The position numbers were made by a program, and so were the translations under genes. A DNA stretch of 7,054 nt from Methanosaeta sp. UBA80. GTDB lineage: Archaea; Halobacteriota; Methanosarcinia; Methanotrichales; Methanotrichaceae. This document shows positions 5,410-7,054 of this stretch, in pieces. Position 1 is the first letter of the stretch. Every line of letters begins with the position of its first letter. Below the pieces are notes generated by a model that made no database searches, was not told where the DNA came from, and saw only the letters and a program-made list of their open reading frames with translations. Where the stretch lies: NCBI GenBank assembly GCA_002505805.1, contig DAWB01000140.1, forward strand, positions 318 through 7,371, in the 5' to 3' direction.

Positions 5410-6143
5410 CTATACGCTGAGCCTTTTAAGAACAGCCATACTCGCCAGAGAGAAGGCCAGAAGAAAGGCGGCCATACCCATAAGAGACCACCAGGGAAAG
5501 CTGCCTCCCAGAGCTGCCGCCCGCAGGCACATGCTGCAATGAGTGAGAGGGAGGAGATACAAGGCCATCTTTAAAGCCAATGGAAGCTGGCTCAAGGAGA
5601 AGAATGTCCCTCCCAGAAAGGTCATGGGCAGCAGTATCAGGCTGCTGAATGTGGCCATGTCCTCATGGGTGCTGGCCAGGAGGGCGGCCAGAACTCCCAG
5701 GAAGGAAAATATCAAGCAGGTGAGCAGAAGGCTGAGGACAAAGAGCGGGCCTATGTGAATGCCAGGAGCAATGAGCATTGCCACCAGAAGAAAAGCAATT
5801 GAGCTGACCAGACCTCGATATACTCCAATAATGGCCTTTCCAGCGAGCAATGAGAGGGAGCTGATGGGAGCCATCAGGCATTCATCAAAGCTCCTGAAGA
5901 ACAGCCGGTCCGTGTTCAGCCTGGTTCCAGCGCCATTAAAGCTGGTGGTCATGGCCGTCAGGGCGATAATGCCCGGAACCACGAACTCCAGGTAGCCCGT
6001 TCCATTGACGCTCATGCCCCGGCCAAGCCCCCATCCAAAAGCCATAGATAGAGCAGTGGGCTCAGAAGAGTGGTCAGAAGATACTTGGCAAAACGGCGCC
6101 TGAGCATCATCATATCCGACCATACTATGGTGTAGGCGTCCAT
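5410..6143 (-). pseudogene. ABC-2 type exporter permease (DrrB-like), interrupted by a one-base frameshift
   Basis: This is the membrane partner of the adjoining ATPase. It starts at ATG 6143, sharing one base with the ATPase stop (TGATG). The first frame reads MDAYTIVWSDMMMLRRRF and on to YLW (residues 1-34), then stops at TGA 6014-6012. From about 6042 the neighbouring frame continues with AFGWGLGRGMSVNGTGYLEF and 190 further family-like residues to TAG 5412-5410. Adding one G beside 6042 gives a continuous 244-residue protein of normal length. The joined product has about six spans (roughly 22-41, 52-69, 102-123, 131-155, 165-183 and 217-238) and the ABC-2 signature GTFFSLSQLP...LPLTH (179-202). 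Everything downstream is intact, so the lesion is either recent or a sequencing error in a CC run. It would export drugs, lipids or another unknown substrate. Confidence 0.85.
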
Positions 6144-6997
6144 CACTCCTCTACCCTCCTCCCGGTCAGCTCGATGAATACGTCCTCCAAATTGGACTGA
6201 CGCATAACCACTCCATCGGCAGCTTTCATTTCCAGTACGAATTTGGAGGCGGTCTCTTTATCCGGAAAATAGCAGTATCTGGTGCGGCCATCTTTCTTGC
6301 TCTCCACGGCAATCTCCCCCAGATTCCGGCGCAGCTGATCAGCAGATCCGATGGCCATCGATCTGCCTTGATGAATTATCCCCACCCTATGGCAGAGCAT
6401 CTCTGCCTCATCTATATAGTGGGTGGTCAGGAAAACTGTTGTGCCTTCGGTATTCATCCCCCTGATCAGATCCCATACCCGTCTTCTGCTCTGGGCGTCC
6501 AGGCCCACAGTCGGCTCGTCTAAGAAGAGGATCCTGGGCCTGTGAATCAGTGCACGGGCGATCATGGCTCTCCTTTTCATGCCTCCAGAGATCTTATCTA
6601 TGAGCTGATGGGCAAATCCGGTCAAATCCACGAAATCCAGCAGCTCATCTATGCGCCGGTCTCTATCCCACTTAGAGAGATGGTGCAGCCGGGCATGCAG
6701 CTCCAGGTTCTCCCTCACCGTCAACTCCCGGTTAAGGCTGAGATGCTGCTGGACTATGCCGAACTGGGACTTGACCATATGGGGCTGTTTGGCCACATCA
6801 AAGCCATTGATCAGGGCACGACCTGCCGTCGGCTTGGTCAGAGTGGTTAAGATGCGAATGGCTGTGCTCTTTCCTGCTCCGTTGGGCCCCAAGAAGCCGA
6901 ATATCTCCCCCTCTTCCACCTCCAGGCTCAGGTCATCTATTACCCTCTTGCCGCAGTATTCTTTGGCCAGACCAATCAATTCTATGGCCTTATTCAT
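6143..6997 (-). CDS. ABC transporter ATP-binding protein, DrrA/daunorubicin-resistance type
   Basis: The product is 284 residues, the cytoplasmic ATPase of an ABC-2 exporter. All nucleotide-site motifs are present: Walker A GPNGAGKST (37-45), Q-loop VQQ (82-84), signature ISGGMKRR (136-143), Walker B ILFLDEP (156-162), and the switch histidine in TTH (191-193). The C-terminal part (about 215-284), including NLEDVFIELTGR (269-280), is the extension typical of DrrA-like exporters. It is followed directly by the permease with a TGATG overlap, so the two form an operon. ATG 6997 is the only common start codon in the frame before the stop near the window edge. No strong ribosome binding site lies just ahead, with only a distant GTGAT at about 7014-7010. 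The substrate is unknown. Function depends on whether the partner permease is really broken. Confidence 0.95.
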   Translation of the reverse strand: MNKAIELIGLAKEYCGKRVIDDLSLEVEEGEIFGFLGPNGAGKSTAIRILTTLTKPTAGRALINGFDVAKQPHMVKSQFGIVQQHLSLNRELTVRENLELHARLHHLSKWDRDRRIDELLDFVDLTGFAHQLIDKISGGMKRRAMIARALIHRPRILFLDEPTVGLDAQSRRRVWDLIRGMNTEGTTVFLTTHYIDEAEMLCHRVGIIHQGRSMAIGSADQLRRNLGEIAVESKKDGRTRYCYFPDKETASKFVLEMKAADGVVMRQSNLEDVFIELTGRRVEE

Positions 6998-7054
6998 GTC
7001 ATACTGGAAATCACTGGCTGGCCTCGGCTCTCGATGCCTGAATCTCGCCTTTTA

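Noticed and set aside
6030..6050. Programmed -1 frameshifting in the permease
   Set aside because: The sequence around CTATGGCTTTTGG does not fit a slippery heptamer, and re-pairing of the tRNAs in the -1 frame would be poor. A one-base deletion is simpler.
1..7054. tRNA, rRNA, CRISPR array, insertion sequence or attachment site
   Set aside because: No cloverleaf, spaced identical repeats, transposase motifs or terminal inverted repeats with target duplication were seen.

Overview
The window looks archaeal, and most like a methanogen of the Methanosarcinia, possibly Methanothrix-like. That placement is inferred from protein resemblance recalled from memory and from archaeal signals, not from a search. 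Its left edge carries the first 53 codons of a group II chaperonin (thermosome) gene. TATA boxes of the archaeal type sit about 25-29 bases ahead of several starts, with little or no leader, and a T-rich archaeal-style terminator follows one gene. Base composition is moderately GC-rich in genes and AT-rich in control regions.

Layout. 1-159 (-) is the thermosome N-terminus with a clear TATA box and ribosome binding site. 160-471 is a gene-free stretch with inverted repeats and a palindromic TATA-like box. 472-738 (-) encodes a small exported cysteine-rich protein, apparently leaderless. A divergent control region (739-927) full of short symmetrical elements separates it from a + strand pair: an unrecognised 171-residue protein that resembles a RecA/KaiC-type fold without a Walker A motif (928-1443), and a coupled 89-residue helical protein (1443-1712).

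Convergent to these, a minus-strand cluster reads from 4336 down to 1737. It holds a DUF523-DUF1722 fusion of the TudS/RudS desulfidase type (4336-3341), a UV damage endonuclease (3344-2454) that starts inside the fusion gene's stop codon (ATGA overlap), and, after an 87-base gap, a NnrU/isoprenylcysteine-methyltransferase-like membrane protein (2366-1737). Divergent from this cluster is a class I SAM-dependent methyltransferase (4495-5328).

The right end is a two-gene ABC-2 exporter operon on the minus strand: a DrrA-type ATPase (6997-6143) followed by its permease (6143-5410). The permease reading frame is broken by an apparent single-base deletion near 6042.

The most interesting arrangement is the overlap of a predicted 4-thiouridine/thiouracil desulfidase with a UV repair endonuclease. 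4-thiouridine at tRNA position 8 is a known near-UV target, so the pair may be a UV-response module. The endonuclease also seems to lack two residues of the canonical metal site. The other points worth attention are the cysteine-rich secreted peptide, the symmetrical elements around two promoters, and the unrecognised RecA-like pair.
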